A stretch of DNA of 22,652 nucleotides, from positions 1-22,652 of the forward strand of contig CAVQTN010000006.1 in the NCBI GenBank assembly GCA_963716585.1, read 5' to 3'. Shown piece after piece: positions 1 through 7,139 of the stretch. Source of the stretch: JAICUY01 sp963716585 (GTDB lineage Bacteria; Chloroflexota; Limnocylindria; QHBO01). Each line of letters begins with the position of its first letter. Position 1 is the first letter of the stretch. The translations under genes were made by a program, and so were the position numbers. The notes under the pieces are model-generated. The model did no database searches. It worked only from the letters and a program-made list of their open reading frames with translations, and was not told the DNA's origin.

Positions 1-989
1 ATTGCTCATCCTCCAGCAGGCGCCTGGCGCTGTCGACCTGCCCAACCGCCCCGCCTTCCTGGTGGCGATGGTCGCCGCCGCGCTGCTGTTGGGCTACCTC
101 GCCATCCTCGACGACATCACCGTCGACCCCGCCCGCTCGGCGATGGCCCACTACACGGCCGCCGACGCCGGCACCTTCTCGCTCGGCGTGGCCGCCCGGG
201 GGGTCGGCCTGCTGATGGGCCTGCTGCTTCGGCATCCCGCTCGCCGAGATCGGCGGGCTCGCCGGCCCGGCCTCCGCTACCGCCGGCCGTGCTGCTGCTC
301 GCAGGCGGCATGCTCTCGGCCACCGTCTACAAGCGCGACGTGCTGCTCCCGGCGGTCACCTCGTTGCCGCTGCCGGCGGGTGCCGTCGCGGGCCTCCGCA
401 GCTGGTCGTGGTGGACACGTCGGCGGTCATCTCGATGGACGGATCGTCGACATCGGCAAGACCGGGTTCATCATGGGCAGCCTGGTGGTTCCGCGCTTCG
501 TGCTCGAGGAGCTGCAGCGCATCGCCGATTCACCCGACAGCCTGCGTCTCAACTGCGGCCGGCGCGGACTGGAGACGCCGGCCGCGCTGCAGAAGGATTC
601 GGTCGCCGGTGGAGATCATCGATGCGGACTACCCGGAGATCAGCGAGTCGACGCCAAGCTGGTCGCCACGCGCGCGACCATGCGGCTGCCACTACAAACG
701 ACTTCAACCTCAATCGCGTGGCGGAGCTGCAGGGCATCCGCGTCTGAACATCAACGAGCTGGCCAACGCGGTGAAGGCGGTCGTCGATCCCGGCGAGGAG
801 ATGAGCGTGCGCATCATCCAGGAGGGCAAGGAGCAGGGGCAGGGGGTCGGCTACCTGGAGGATGGCACCATCATCGTCGTGGAGGGCGGCGTTCGCTACA
901 TGGATGCCGACCTGCCGATCACGGTCACCCGCGTGCTGCAGACGGTCGCCGGTCGGATGATCTTCGCTCAGCCTCGCGACAGCGGGTGA
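1..989 (+). CDS. PIN/TRAM-domain membrane protein (YacL-like), 5'-partial, frameshifted
   Basis: Probable membrane-anchored PIN-domain nuclease with a C-terminal TRAM RNA-binding domain, like Bacillus YacL. Pieces in different frames line up in the family order: hydrophobic membrane segments (about 1-390), the PIN start VVVDTSAVI (about 410-430), DGRIVDIGKTGF and FVLEELQRIADS (435-530), GRRGLE (560), VEIIDADYPE (610-640), VDAKLV (650), TNDFNLNRVAELQG (695-735), then LNINELANAV and the TRAM part ending VLQTVAGRMIFAQP (745-975). At least seven frame changes are needed, near 227, 280, 393, 432, 610, 650, 695 and 745. Conserved motifs on both sides of each break point to sequencing deletions, not decay. 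The start lies at or before the window edge. The stop overlaps the next start as GTGA. Identity is sure; exact protein sequence is not. Confidence 0.8.
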
Positions 990-2114
990 CGGCGCCGCTG
1001 GCCGGGGTGTGGTCGCCGACGGCCGCAGCCGCCGGATGGGCGAGGACAAGCTGTGGGTCGACCTCTTCGGCCGCCCGGCCTGGCGCTGCAGCCTGGACGC
1101 CGGCTGGCGCATCCCCAGCTCGAGCGCGTTGCGCTGGTCGGCCCTCCGGCTCCGAGCAACGACTCCGCACCTTCCTTCCGTCGTCGGCGCTCGACCGATG
1201 CCTCGTGGTCGCCGCGGCGACGCTCGCCGCGACTCGGTGCTGGCGGGCCTCGCCGCATTGCTCGATGCGGGCGGTGGCGACGCGTCGCTCGTCCTGGTCG
1301 ATGACGCGGTCGGCCGGCGGCCAGCGTCGAGCCGTCAGCGCATCGTCGCGGCTGCGGGCACGTCGGGGGGCGGGTGCCCGGCTGCCCGGATCCGACACGC
1401 GATGCGCGAATCGGGTGAGCACATCGATCGGGCCGGCCTCATCGGCGTCCAGACTCCGCAGTCGGCCGGCTCGGTGACCTGCGCGCTGCGCTGGCCGCCG
1501 GCGACTTCACCGATGAGGGCTCCGCGCTGGCGGCCGCCGGCATCGAAGGCGCCTGGTGGCCGGCGAGCCGGGCAATCGCAAGATGACCGAACCCGGCGAC
1601 GTCGAGCTGCTGCGCGCCGCCTGCGCAGTCGCGCCGAGTCCCGGAACCGGTGGCGGCGCGCGCAGCGGAATCGGCTTCGACGCCCATCGCCTGGAGGCCG
1701 GCCGCCCGTTGCGTCTCGGGGGCCTCGACTTGCCGGATGCGCCGGGGCTGGCCGGCCACTCGGACGGGGACGCGGCACTCCATGCGCTCATCGATGCGCT
1801 GCTCGGTGCCGCCGGGCGGGCGACATCGGCAGCCACTTTCCGGCGGGCGAGGCGTGGCGCGATGCGGACTCAGCCGACCTGCTGCGGCGCACTGCGAAGC
1901 TGGTCATGGCCGCTGGCTGGAAACCGGCACGTGGACCTGGTGATCGTCGCCGGGGTCCGCCGATTGCGCCACGGCGCGACGAGTTGGCCTCGCGGATCGC
2001 CTCCCTGCGGGCATCGCGCGGCGACGAGCGTCAAGGGCACCACCTCCGACGGCCTCGGCCTTCCCGGGGACGAGGGGATCGCCGCCTACGCCGTGGCACC
2101 TCGCGCCGGCGTGA
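986..2114 (+). CDS. ispDF: Bifunctional IspD-IspF enzyme (MEP isoprenoid pathway), frameshifted
   Basis: IspD makes CDP-methylerythritol from MEP and CTP; IspF cyclises the phosphorylated product to MEcPP. The IspD part shows DGRSRRMGEDK near 1017-1050 (the nucleotide-binding G-rich loop), GLIGVQTPQ near 1435-1465, and the end motif GEPGNRKMTEPGDVELL at 1562-1612. The same frame then runs without a stop through a linker of about 25 residues into the IspF start SGIGFDAHRLEAGRPL at 1665-1715 (metal-binding Asp and His) and GHSDGDAALHALIDALLG. Later IspF motifs (DIGSHFP, DADSADLLRR, SVKGTTSDGLG, GIAAYAV) lie in shifted frames. Frameshifts make the exact protein uncertain. The start is probably GTG at 986, overlapping the previous stop. 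The stop is probably TGA 2112-2114, overlapping the rlmB GTG at 2111, but reaching it needs a one-base correction near 2098. Confidence 0.75.
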
Positions 2115-2842
2115 CCGAGTGGATCGGCGGCCGGCGGCCGGTGGCCGAGGCACTGGCCGCGGCCGGCCGGCCATCGGCTGCTGATCGCGCGCAGCGCGCG
2201 ACCCAGCCCCGAGCTGAAGGCGCTGCTCGGCACGGCGCGGGCCATGGGTCTGGAGGTCACGCACGTCGACGGAGACCGCATCCGGCAGCTGGCCGGCTTC
2301 GAGGGCCACCAGGGCGTGTTGCTGGAGGTCGATGAGCGTCGGCCGGCAGACCTCGACGAGATCCTGGCTCACGCGCGGCGCAGACCACGACCCGCTGCTG
2401 CTGATCGCCGAGCATCTGCAGGACCCGACCAACTTCGGCGCGCTGCTGCGCCCGCCGAGGCGGCCGGCGTCGACGGGTCGTCTATCCGCAGCGTCACGCC
2501 GCGCCGCTCACGGCCGCCGCCGTGAAAGCCAGTGCCGGCGCAACCGAGCACCTGCTGCTCGCGCCGGTCGACAGCCTCGGACGGGTCATCCGTGACCTCC
2601 AGGACGCGGCGTGCGGCTGGTGGCCGCCGACCAGAAGGCGCCGGCATCGGCGGGAATCGACCTCGACCGGGCCGCTGGCGATCGTGGTCGGCAGCGAGGG
2701 AAGTGGCGTTTCCGGCGCCATGCGCCGTCGCTGCGACCTGCTGGTGCGCTTCCCGATGGCGGGCCACGTCGCCTCGCTCAACGCGGCGACTGCCGGCGCG
2801 CTGCTGCTCTTCGAGGTCGTGCGCCAGCGCTCGCGCGCCTAG
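2111..2842 (+). CDS. rlmB: 23S rRNA 2'-O-ribose methyltransferase, RlmB/TrmH (SPOUT) family, frameshifted
   Basis: SAM-dependent SpoU-type methyltransferase, probably acting on 23S rRNA. The N-terminal substrate-binding domain starts TEWIGGRRPVAEAL (2114-2155) and continues with GLEVTHVDGDRIRQLAGFEGHQGVL split into shorter recognisable pieces (2245-2325). The SPOUT domain has all three motifs: DPTNFGALLR (2425-2455), VGSEGSGVSGAMRRRC (2690-2737) and VASLNAATAGALLLFE (2768-2815). Frame changes are needed near 2180, 2385, 2455, 2480, 2615 and 2665. The likely start is GTG 2111, coupled to the ispDF stop by a GTGA overlap. The yacL-ispD-ispF-rlmB order echoes the longer Bacillus cluster, which also leads into secE-nusG. 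Identity as a SpoU methyltransferase is firm; RlmB rather than another TrmH member is inferred from the N-terminal domain and context. Confidence 0.82.
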
Positions 2843-2900
2843 ACGCGCTGCGGCCGATTTCGAGAAGCGGGCGGCGGAGGAATGGGCGTCGCGGTCGCGA

Positions 2901-2906
2901 TAGAAT
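2901..2906 (+). promoter_or_regulatory. Possible -10 box (TAGAAT) for tRNA-Thr(TGT)
   Basis: TAGAATCGGC here repeats exactly the -10 region of the strong promoter at 4566. No good -35 box is seen 16-18 bases upstream, and only nine bases separate it from the tRNA, so the leader would be very short. It may be a weak promoter; read-through from rlmB is the alternative. Confidence 0.35.
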
Positions 2907-2915
2907 CGGCTTCAT

Positions 2916-2989
2916 GCCGGGGTAGCTCAATGGCAGAGCAACTGTTTTGTAAACAGTAGGTTGTGGGTTCGATCCCTCCCTCGGCTCCA
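2916..2989 (+). tRNA. tRNA-Thr (anticodon TGT)
   Basis: Acceptor GCCGGGG pairs with CCTCGGC (one G-T wobble), and CCA is encoded at the 3' end. The D arm is GCTC/GAGC. The anticodon stem ACTGT/ACAGT encloses loop TTTGTAA, giving anticodon TGT (Thr). The T arm is abnormal: the GTGGG/CCCTC stem has a T-T mismatch and the loop TTCGAT has six bases instead of seven. A lost base around 2970 is likely, since the frameshifted stretch ends just upstream. It reads ACA codons and sits first in a three-tRNA cluster. Confidence 0.9.
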
Positions 2990-3057
2990 CCCACCAGGCG
3001 CGGTGTCTCCTCTCCCTCGAAAGCGGCCAGTATGTACCTGTGTTCCCCGCTCCACGC

Positions 3058-3086
3058 TTGAGCGGGGCAGCGCCGTTCGGTATACT
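3058..3086 (+). promoter_or_regulatory. Sigma70-type promoter for tRNA-Tyr
   Basis: The -35 box TTGAGC (3058-3063) and -10 box TATACT (3081-3086) are 17 bases apart. Transcription would start near 3093, about 45 bases before tRNA-Tyr. The stretch TTCGGTATACTCC is nearly identical to the rpoB promoter's TTTGGTATACTCC. Confidence 0.75.
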
Positions 3087-3137
3087 CCGCCGGCCGGATC
3101 GGCGAGAAGCATGTGCAACGCTTCGGTCCGACAGCGT

Positions 3138-3222
3138 GGGTAGGTTGAGCAGGTGGTGAGCTCCGCTGACTGTAGATCAGCCGTCTTCGACTGTGGGGGT
3201 TCGATTCCCTCCCTGCCCACCA
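3138..3222 (+). tRNA. tRNA-Tyr (anticodon GTA)
   Basis: Acceptor GGGTAGG pairs with CCTGCCC, the discriminator is A, and CCA is encoded. Anticodon stem GCTGA/TCAGC encloses loop CTGTAGA with anticodon GTA. A long variable arm (about 3182-3193) is as expected for bacterial class II tRNA-Tyr. The T loop is TTCGATT. It has its own promoter just upstream. Confidence 0.96.
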
Positions 3223-3279
3223 CGCGTTGTCCCGGTTGCCGGACGCCTAGGTCACAGATTTACCAAGATAAGCCGATGG

Positions 3280-3309
3280 TTGTGCAGGATCGGCCCGGTC
3301 GGGCACAAT
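3280..3309 (+). promoter_or_regulatory. Probable promoter for tRNA-Thr(GGT) and the downstream membrane gene
   Basis: TTGTGC (3280-3285) and CACAAT (3304-3309) are separated by 18 bases, placing the start near 3316, about 33 bases before the tRNA. Both boxes are imperfect but keep the key -35 TTG and the -10 A2 and T6 positions. Confidence 0.5.
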
Positions 3310-3348
3310 CGGGCTGTCCGCATGACCGGATGCCGCGCCTGTTCGCAG

Positions 3349-3424
3349 GCCCACGTAGCTCAGCTGGCAGAGCACTTCCTTGGTAAGGAAGAGGTCTCCG
3401 GTTCGAACCCGGACGTGGGCTCCA
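3349..3424 (+). tRNA. tRNA-Thr (anticodon GGT)
   Basis: Acceptor GCCCACG pairs perfectly with CGTGGGC; the discriminator is T and CCA is encoded. The D arm is GCTC/GAGC. Anticodon stem CTTCC/GGAAG encloses loop TTGGTAA with anticodon GGT (Thr). T stem CCGG(T)/(A)CCGG has the normal TTCGAA loop bases. It reads ACC and ACU and complements the TGT isoacceptor at 2916. No clear terminator follows, so transcripts may continue into 3480-4568. Confidence 0.97.
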
Positions 3425-3479
3425 TTCGCGATGATGCCGACGCGGTGAGCCCCTTAGCGCCTCGGAGGCAATCAACGCG

Positions 3480-4568
3480 GTGGATCCGAATGTCGTCCTG
3501 CCACTCCTGTCGTCGCTTCTCTCCTTCATCTTCGCGGTGCTGGTTGCCGACCAATGGGTACGCAGGCGCCAGCCCTACCAGCTGGTATGGACCATCGGTC
3601 TGCTGTGGTACGGCATCAGCGCCGGCACCGAGTTCATCGGCGGTGCGTTCGGTTGGAGTGAACCGCTGTACCGCGCCTGGTACCTGATCGGCGGATTCGG
3701 CGTGGCGGCCTACCTCGGGCTGGGTACCGTGTTTCTCCTCAACCGCACGCGGTTCGGGTACTTCGTCGCGTTCTCGCTGTTTGGCGGCGGTCTGTTCAGC
3801 ATCCTCGCCGGCCTGGCCCGCGCGAAGGAGGGCCATCCGGCTGATGCCTCGGCGATCCTGGCGGTCGTCGCGTTCGCGACAATCGGAGCGATCGCGCTGC
3901 TGGTCGTGACACGGATGCGGCGGCGGCTGGTGGCACCCACCGCCGCGCTGATCCTGGGCGTCGCCTCGGTGGTGGTGACCATCCTGGTGCTCGCCGCGCC
4001 GCTCGCCGCACCCGGCTACGCGCTTGATCCGGCGACCGGCGTTCCGGTCGGCACCGCGTTTCCCAGCAACATCCGGGTGCTGACCCCACCGTTCAACATC
4101 ACCGGCGCCTTCGCCCTGGTCTTTGGCGCCCTGTACTCGGCGTACATCTTCATGCCCAAGCGCCGCCTGCTGCGGGTCGGCTTCTCGACGCCGGTGGTGT
4201 CGCAGATCGCGCGGGGCATCGCGGTGGTGATCAACTTTTTCGCCTCCATTCCCGGCGCCTGGCGCGCCCTGCGGCAGGGACGCCTGAACTCCCGCGTGCC
4301 GGCGACCGTCTTGATCGCGCTCGGCGGCTTCATTCCGGGCTGGACCAGTGGGCTGAACCGATTTGGGATCACCTGGTCGTTCTTCCTTGGTGAGCTCCTG
4401 GGCGTGATCTTCATCCTGGCCGGCTTCCTGGCCAGCATCGAGGTCTTCAGCGACCTGCGGCTGCCGTTCACTCGCGTCGTCCTGGCCCGACGGCACGCGC
4501 CTGAGCCGTCGCCGGTGCCGGCCCGCGCGGCGGCCGAGGTCGTTGACAGCCGACCGCGCTCAGCCTAG
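3480..4568 (+). CDS. Polytopic membrane protein of unknown function
   Basis: A 362-residue protein I do not recognise. It has about eight hydrophobic spans: roughly residues 5-24, 36-54, 65-86, 92-110, 122-143, 151-172, 208-230 and 297-320, with a further hydrophobic stretch near 272-290. Short basic loops (WVRRRQ, TRMRRRL, MPKRRLLR) would face the cytoplasm. A Pro/Ala/Arg-rich tail of about 30 residues follows the last span. There is no signal-peptide cleavage site or catalytic motif I can name. Start GTG 3480 is preceded by GGAGG at 3464-3468. The frame is clean and codon use matches its neighbours, so it is a real gene. Its last bases contain the promoter of the rpmG operon, so the two units overlap. 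A transporter-like or sensor-like role is possible, but nothing seen decides it. Confidence 0.85.
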   Translation: MDPNVVLPLLSSLLSFIFAVLVADQWVRRRQPYQLVWTIGLLWYGISAGTEFIGGAFGWSEPLYRAWYLIGGFGVAAYLGLGTVFLLNRTRFGYFVAFSLFGGGLFSILAGLARAKEGHPADASAILAVVAFATIGAIALLVVTRMRRRLVAPTAALILGVASVVVTILVLAAPLAAPGYALDPATGVPVGTAFPSNIRVLTPPFNITGAFALVFGALYSAYIFMPKRRLLRVGFSTPVVSQIARGIAVVINFFASIPGAWRALRQGRLNSRVPATVLIALGGFIPGWTSGLNRFGITWSFFLGELLGVIFILAGFLASIEVFSDLRLPFTRVVLARRHAPEPSPVPARAAAEVVDSRPRSA

Positions 4569-4571
4569 AAT
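4543..4571 (+). promoter_or_regulatory. Strong sigma70-type promoter for rpmG-trnW-secE-nusG-rplK-rplA
   Basis: Perfect TTGACA (4543-4548), a 17-base spacer, and TAGAAT (4566-4571). The -35 box and spacer lie inside the last codons of the membrane-protein gene, and the TAG of the -10 box is that gene's stop codon. Transcription should begin near 4578, about 70 bases before rpmG. Confidence 0.85.
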
Positions 4572-4647
4572 CGGCAGGCTTCCCCGGAGATCTCCCGCCT
4601 TGTTTGACGTGGGCGCCGCCGGGTGACGACGAGGAACAACACAGACC

Positions 4648-4812
4648 GTGGCCAAGGCCGAGAATCGACCCGTGATCGCCCTGGCGTGCACCACCTGCAA
4701 GGAGCGCACGTACAGCACGCGGAAGAGCAAGCGAAACGACCCCGGGCGGCTGGAGCTGAACAAGTTCTGCCCCCGCTGCCGGCAGCACACGCTGCACCGA
4801 GAAACGAAGTAG
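4648..4812 (+). CDS. rpmG: 50S ribosomal protein L33
   Basis: A 54-residue basic protein of the large subunit, located near the E site. It has two CxxC pairs, CTTC (residues 14-17) and CPRC (41-44), marking the zinc-binding form of L33, separated by a basic stretch typical of the family (YSTRKSKRN) and LELNKFCP. It ends HRETK, as L33 proteins usually do. The start is GTG 4648, with GAGGA at 4631-4635 as a rather distant ribosome-binding site. Its place directly before tRNA-Trp, secE and nusG is the standard bacterial arrangement. Four cysteines mean the zinc-containing paralogue; whether a zinc-free copy exists elsewhere cannot be seen here. Confidence 0.95.
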   Translation: MAKAENRPVIALACTTCKERTYSTRKSKRNDPGRLELNKFCPRCRQHTLHRETK

Positions 4813-4827
4813 GACCGGCCTGCGCGG

Positions 4828-4904
4828 AGGGGTGTAGCTCAATTTGGTAGAGCACTGGTCTCCAAAACCAGCGGTTGCAGGTTCGAGTCCTGTCGCCCCT
4901 GCCA
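4828..4904 (+). tRNA. tRNA-Trp (anticodon CCA)
   Basis: Acceptor AGGGGTG pairs with CGCCCCT (one T-G wobble), the discriminator is G, and CCA is encoded. Anticodon stem CTGGT/ACCAG encloses loop CTCCAAA, anticodon CCA. The T arm is GCAGG/CCTGT with loop TTCGAGT. It lies 15 bases after rpmG and 49 bases before secE, so it is probably excised from the polycistronic transcript. Confidence 0.97.
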
Positions 4905-4953
4905 ATCTGCGCATCGGTCCACCATTCGCCAATAGGAAGCAGAGCAGAGCAAC

Positions 4954-5139
4954 GTGGTAAGCAGCCTCCGCCAGTATTTCGAGGAAAGCTGGTCCGAGCT
5001 CAAGAAGGTCGCCTGGCCGACGCGCCAGATGGTCATCAACCTGACGCTGATCGTGATCGGCGTGTCGGTCGCCATCGGCGCGTACATCGCCGTGCTCGAC
5101 CTGATCCTGCACACCGGCCTGCAGCAGGTGCTGCAGTGA
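4954..5139 (+). CDS. secE: Preprotein translocase subunit SecE
   Basis: A 61-residue single-span subunit of the SecYEG protein channel; it clamps SecY in the membrane. The conserved amphipathic cytoplasmic helix shows SELKKVAWPTRQ (residues 14-25), followed by one transmembrane span at about 29-52. The length is that of the short, single-span SecE form. The start is GTG 4954; AGGAAG at 4934-4939 is a distant, weak ribosome-binding site. The stop TGA (5137-5139) overlaps the nusG GTG at 5136, implying coupled translation. Confidence 0.96.
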   Translation: MVSSLRQYFEESWSELKKVAWPTRQMVINLTLIVIGVSVAIGAYIAVLDLILHTGLQQVLQ

Positions 5140-5768
5140 GTGACGAGCAGGTCGGCACCCAGGAGACCCGCGACGAGGCGCGCGAGGCGGCGCGACTTTC
5201 GCGCGAGGCCCCGCAGCCGGACGACGCCTACGCCGAGGAGCGCAAGACCAAGCAGTGGTACGTGATCCACACGTACTCCGGCTACGAGAACAAGGTCAAG
5301 GCCAACCTCGAGCACCGCATCGAGTCGATGGGCGTGGAGGATCAGATCTTCCAGGTCCTGGTGCCAATGGAGGAGGAGATCGAGATCAAGAACGGGCAGC
5401 GGCAGACCGTCAACAAGAAGGTCTTCCCCGGCTACGTGCTGGTCGAGATGGCGATGAGCGACGAGTCGTGGTACGTCGTGCGCAACACGCCTGGCGTCAC
5501 GAGCTTCGTCGGATCGGGCAACCGTCCAACGCCGCTGATGGATCACGAGGTCAAGTCGATCCTGAAGCAGATGGGCGTCGAGACGCCCAAGTTCAAGGTC
5601 CAGTTCACCAAGGGCCAGAGCGTGCGGGTCAACGATGGTCCGTTCGCCGAGTTCATCGGCACGGTCGACGAGGTCAACCCGGAACGCAACAAGGTCAAGG
5701 TGCTGGTCAGCATCTTCGGCCGCGAGACCCCGGTCGAGCTCGACTTCCTGCAGATCGAGAAGCTCTAG
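5136..5768 (+). CDS. nusG: Transcription termination/antitermination factor NusG
   Basis: A 210-residue RNA-polymerase-binding elongation factor. After a charged, probably disordered N-terminal tail of about 38 residues, the NGN domain begins WYVIHTYSGYENKVKANL (from residue 41) and includes VFPGYVLVEM and VRNTPGVTSFVG. The C-terminal KOW domain has FTKGQSVRVNDGPFAEF and GRETPVELDF, ending LQIEKL. GTG 5136 is chosen because it gives the GTGA overlap with secE; the open frame extends further upstream through the tRNA but that is not coding. NusG binds the RpoC clamp helices and the RpoB gate loop, both encoded downstream in this window. Confidence 0.96.
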   Translation: MSDEQVGTQETRDEAREAARLSREAPQPDDAYAEERKTKQWYVIHTYSGYENKVKANLEHRIESMGVEDQIFQVLVPMEEEIEIKNGQRQTVNKKVFPGYVLVEMAMSDESWYVVRNTPGVTSFVGSGNRPTPLMDHEVKSILKQMGVETPKFKVQFTKGQSVRVNDGPFAEFIGTVDEVNPERNKVKVLVSIFGRETPVELDFLQIEKL

Positions 5769-5781
5769 GCAGGTAGACCCG

Positions 5782-5798
5782 TGCGGCCGCCGGCCGCA
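5782..5798 (+). promoter_or_regulatory. Hairpin in the nusG-rplK spacer
   Basis: TGCGGCC and GGCCGCA form a perfect seven-base stem with a GCC loop in the 88-base leader of rplK. No T tract follows, so it is unlikely to terminate. L1 represses the rplK-rplA mRNA through a leader structure in other bacteria, but I do not see a clear L1-site match here. Confidence 0.45.
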
Positions 5799-5856
5799 TC
5801 GGCAGCAAGCGAGGGAGGGGCGTCAACCGCTCCGTCTGCACCTCACGAGGAGAGAC

Positions 5857-6282
5857 ATGGCAAAGAAGATCCGCACCATTCTGAAGGTGCAGGCACCCGC
5901 CGGCCAGGCCACGGCCGCGCCACCGGTCGGGCCGGCGCTCGGCCAGCACGGCATCAACATCATGGAGTTCATCAAGGCCTTCAACGAGCGCACCGCCAGC
6001 CAGCGTGGCTACGTGGTGCCGGCCGAGATCACGGTCTTCGAGGATCGCTCCTTCACGTTCGTGACGAAGGCTCCGCTGGCCGCCGCGTTGCTCAAGCGGG
6101 CCGCCGGCGTCGAGAGCGGATCGGCCCAGCCGAACCGTGACAAGGTCGGCCGGGTGAGCCGGGCGCAGCTGCGCGAGATCGCCGAGACGAAGATGGCCGA
6201 CCTGAATGCCAACGACGTCGAGCATGCCATGAAGATCGTGGCCGGTACGGCGCGCAGCATGGGCATCGAGGTGGCCGACTGA
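5857..6282 (+). CDS. rplK: 50S ribosomal protein L11
   Basis: A 141-residue protein of the GTPase-associated centre, bound to 23S rRNA helices 43/44; it contacts elongation factors and RelA. The N-terminal domain has LKVQAPAGQATAAPPVGPAL and GQHGINIMEFIKAFNERT, the proline-rich helix and switch region typical of L11. The C-terminal RNA-binding domain has SAQPNRDKVGRVS and ends VAGTARSMGIEV. The length matches the family. ATG 5857 follows GAGGAGAG at 5847-5854. Its TGA shares one base with the rplA ATG at 6282. Confidence 0.97.
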   Translation: MAKKIRTILKVQAPAGQATAAPPVGPALGQHGINIMEFIKAFNERTASQRGYVVPAEITVFEDRSFTFVTKAPLAAALLKRAAGVESGSAQPNRDKVGRVSRAQLREIAETKMADLNANDVEHAMKIVAGTARSMGIEVAD

Positions 6283-6989
6283 TGGCCAGGCACGGCAAGC
6301 GCTACCGCGAGGCAGCCGCGCTGCTCCAGGCTGAGCATCGCTACCCGCTCAGCGAGGCGGCCGAACTGATTCCGCGCGTCAACATCGCCCGTTTCGACTC
6401 GACAGTCGACCTGCACCTGCGCCTGGGCGTCGATCCGCGGCACGCCGACCAGCTGGTGCGCGGCACCGTGGTGCTGCCGCACGGCACCGGCAAGACCACG
6501 CGGGTCATCGCCTTCGCCCAGGGCGAAAAAGCCCAGGAGGCGCTGCGCGCCGGCGCTGACGAGGTCGGCGGCGAGGACCTGGTCAAGAAGATCGACGCCG
6601 GCTGGTTCGAGTTCGACGTGGCGGTCGCGACGCCGGACATGATGGGCATGGTCGGGCGTTTGGGGAAGAAGCTCGGGCCGCGCGGCCTGATGCCCAACCC
6701 CAAGTCCGGCACGGTGACGTTCGACATCGAGCGCGCCGTGGGCGAGGTGAAGTCCGGTCGGGTCGAGTTCAAGGTTGATCGCGCCGGGATCGTGCACGTG
6801 CCGGTCGGCAAGGTCAGCTTCAGCACCGATCAGCTCGCCGCGAACGTGGCGACCCTGGTCGATGCGGTGCAGCGGGCCAAGCCGTCCGGCGCCAAGGGAA
6901 CCTACATGCGCACGCTGACCCTGGCCCCGACGATGGGTCCCGGCGTGGCCGTCGACATCCCGTCTGCGCTCGCCGCCGCGAGCGCCTAG
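6282..6989 (+). CDS. rplA: 50S ribosomal protein L1
   Basis: A 235-residue protein that forms the mobile L1 stalk at the ribosomal E site and usually represses its own rplK-rplA mRNA. Family signatures: KRYREAAALL at the start, FDSTVDLHLRLGVDPRHADQ, VRGTVVLPHGTGKT, LGKKLGPRGLMPNPKSGTV (the L1 signature) and the C-terminal KGTYMRTLTLAPTMGPG. The length is normal. Start ATG 6282 overlaps the rplK stop in a TGATG, so translation is coupled. Confidence 0.97.
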   Translation: MARHGKRYREAAALLQAEHRYPLSEAAELIPRVNIARFDSTVDLHLRLGVDPRHADQLVRGTVVLPHGTGKTTRVIAFAQGEKAQEALRAGADEVGGEDLVKKIDAGWFEFDVAVATPDMMGMVGRLGKKLGPRGLMPNPKSGTVTFDIERAVGEVKSGRVEFKVDRAGIVHVPVGKVSFSTDQLAANVATLVDAVQRAKPSGAKGTYMRTLTLAPTMGPGVAVDIPSALAAASA

Positions 6990-7000
6990 AATTCGCACCT

Positions 7001-7018
7001 GACCGATTCGTATCGGTC
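7001..7018 (+). promoter_or_regulatory. Hairpin at the head of the rplA-rplJ spacer
   Basis: GACCGAT (7001-7007) and ATCGGTC (7012-7018) form a perfect seven-base stem with loop TCGT. No T tract follows. The same heptamer and its complement recur at 7140, 7165 and 7208, so these bases have alternative partners. Confidence 0.55.
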
Positions 7019-7037
7019 GGCAACAAGCGCATAACCC

Positions 7038-7110
7038 AAGACAGCGATGCGCCCGGGTGGAAGCCCCGGGCCAATTGCCGGCCATGGAGCCGGCGGCACG
7101 CCGAGGTGCG
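7038..7110 (+). ncRNA. L10 leader (ribosomal protein L10/L12 autoregulatory RNA)
   Basis: The 213-base gap before rplJ holds an element matching the L10-leader pattern: a 5' strand AAGACAGCGATG, two internal hairpins (GCCCGGG/CCCGGGC at 7051-7071 and GCCGGC/GCCGGC at 7077-7094), and the closing 3' strand CACGCCGAGGTG (7097-7108). The AAGACAG...CCGAGGT frame is the conserved kink-turn-type binding site for the L10(L12) complex in many bacteria. Binding is expected to reduce rplJ-rplL expression when L10/L12 is in excess. Family assignment is by recalled consensus; a covariance-model search would settle it. Confidence 0.78.
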
Positions 7111-7139
7111 AACTCGTTCCGCCATTCCGTGGATGGTGC

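Noticed and set aside
1..989. Programmed frameshifting or true pseudogenes in the first operon
   Set aside because: There are too many shifts, with no slippery sites, hitting conserved genes and matched by the same pattern in essential rpsG and fusA at the other end; base-loss errors are simpler.
3231..3242. CCGG-TTG-CCGG as a terminator after tRNA-Tyr
   Set aside because: The stem is only four bases long with no T tract, so too weak to call.
6987..6992. TAGAAT at the rplA stop as a promoter for rplJ
   Set aside because: No -35 box is present 16-18 bases upstream; TAG is simply the stop codon followed by AAT. A weak internal promoter cannot be excluded.
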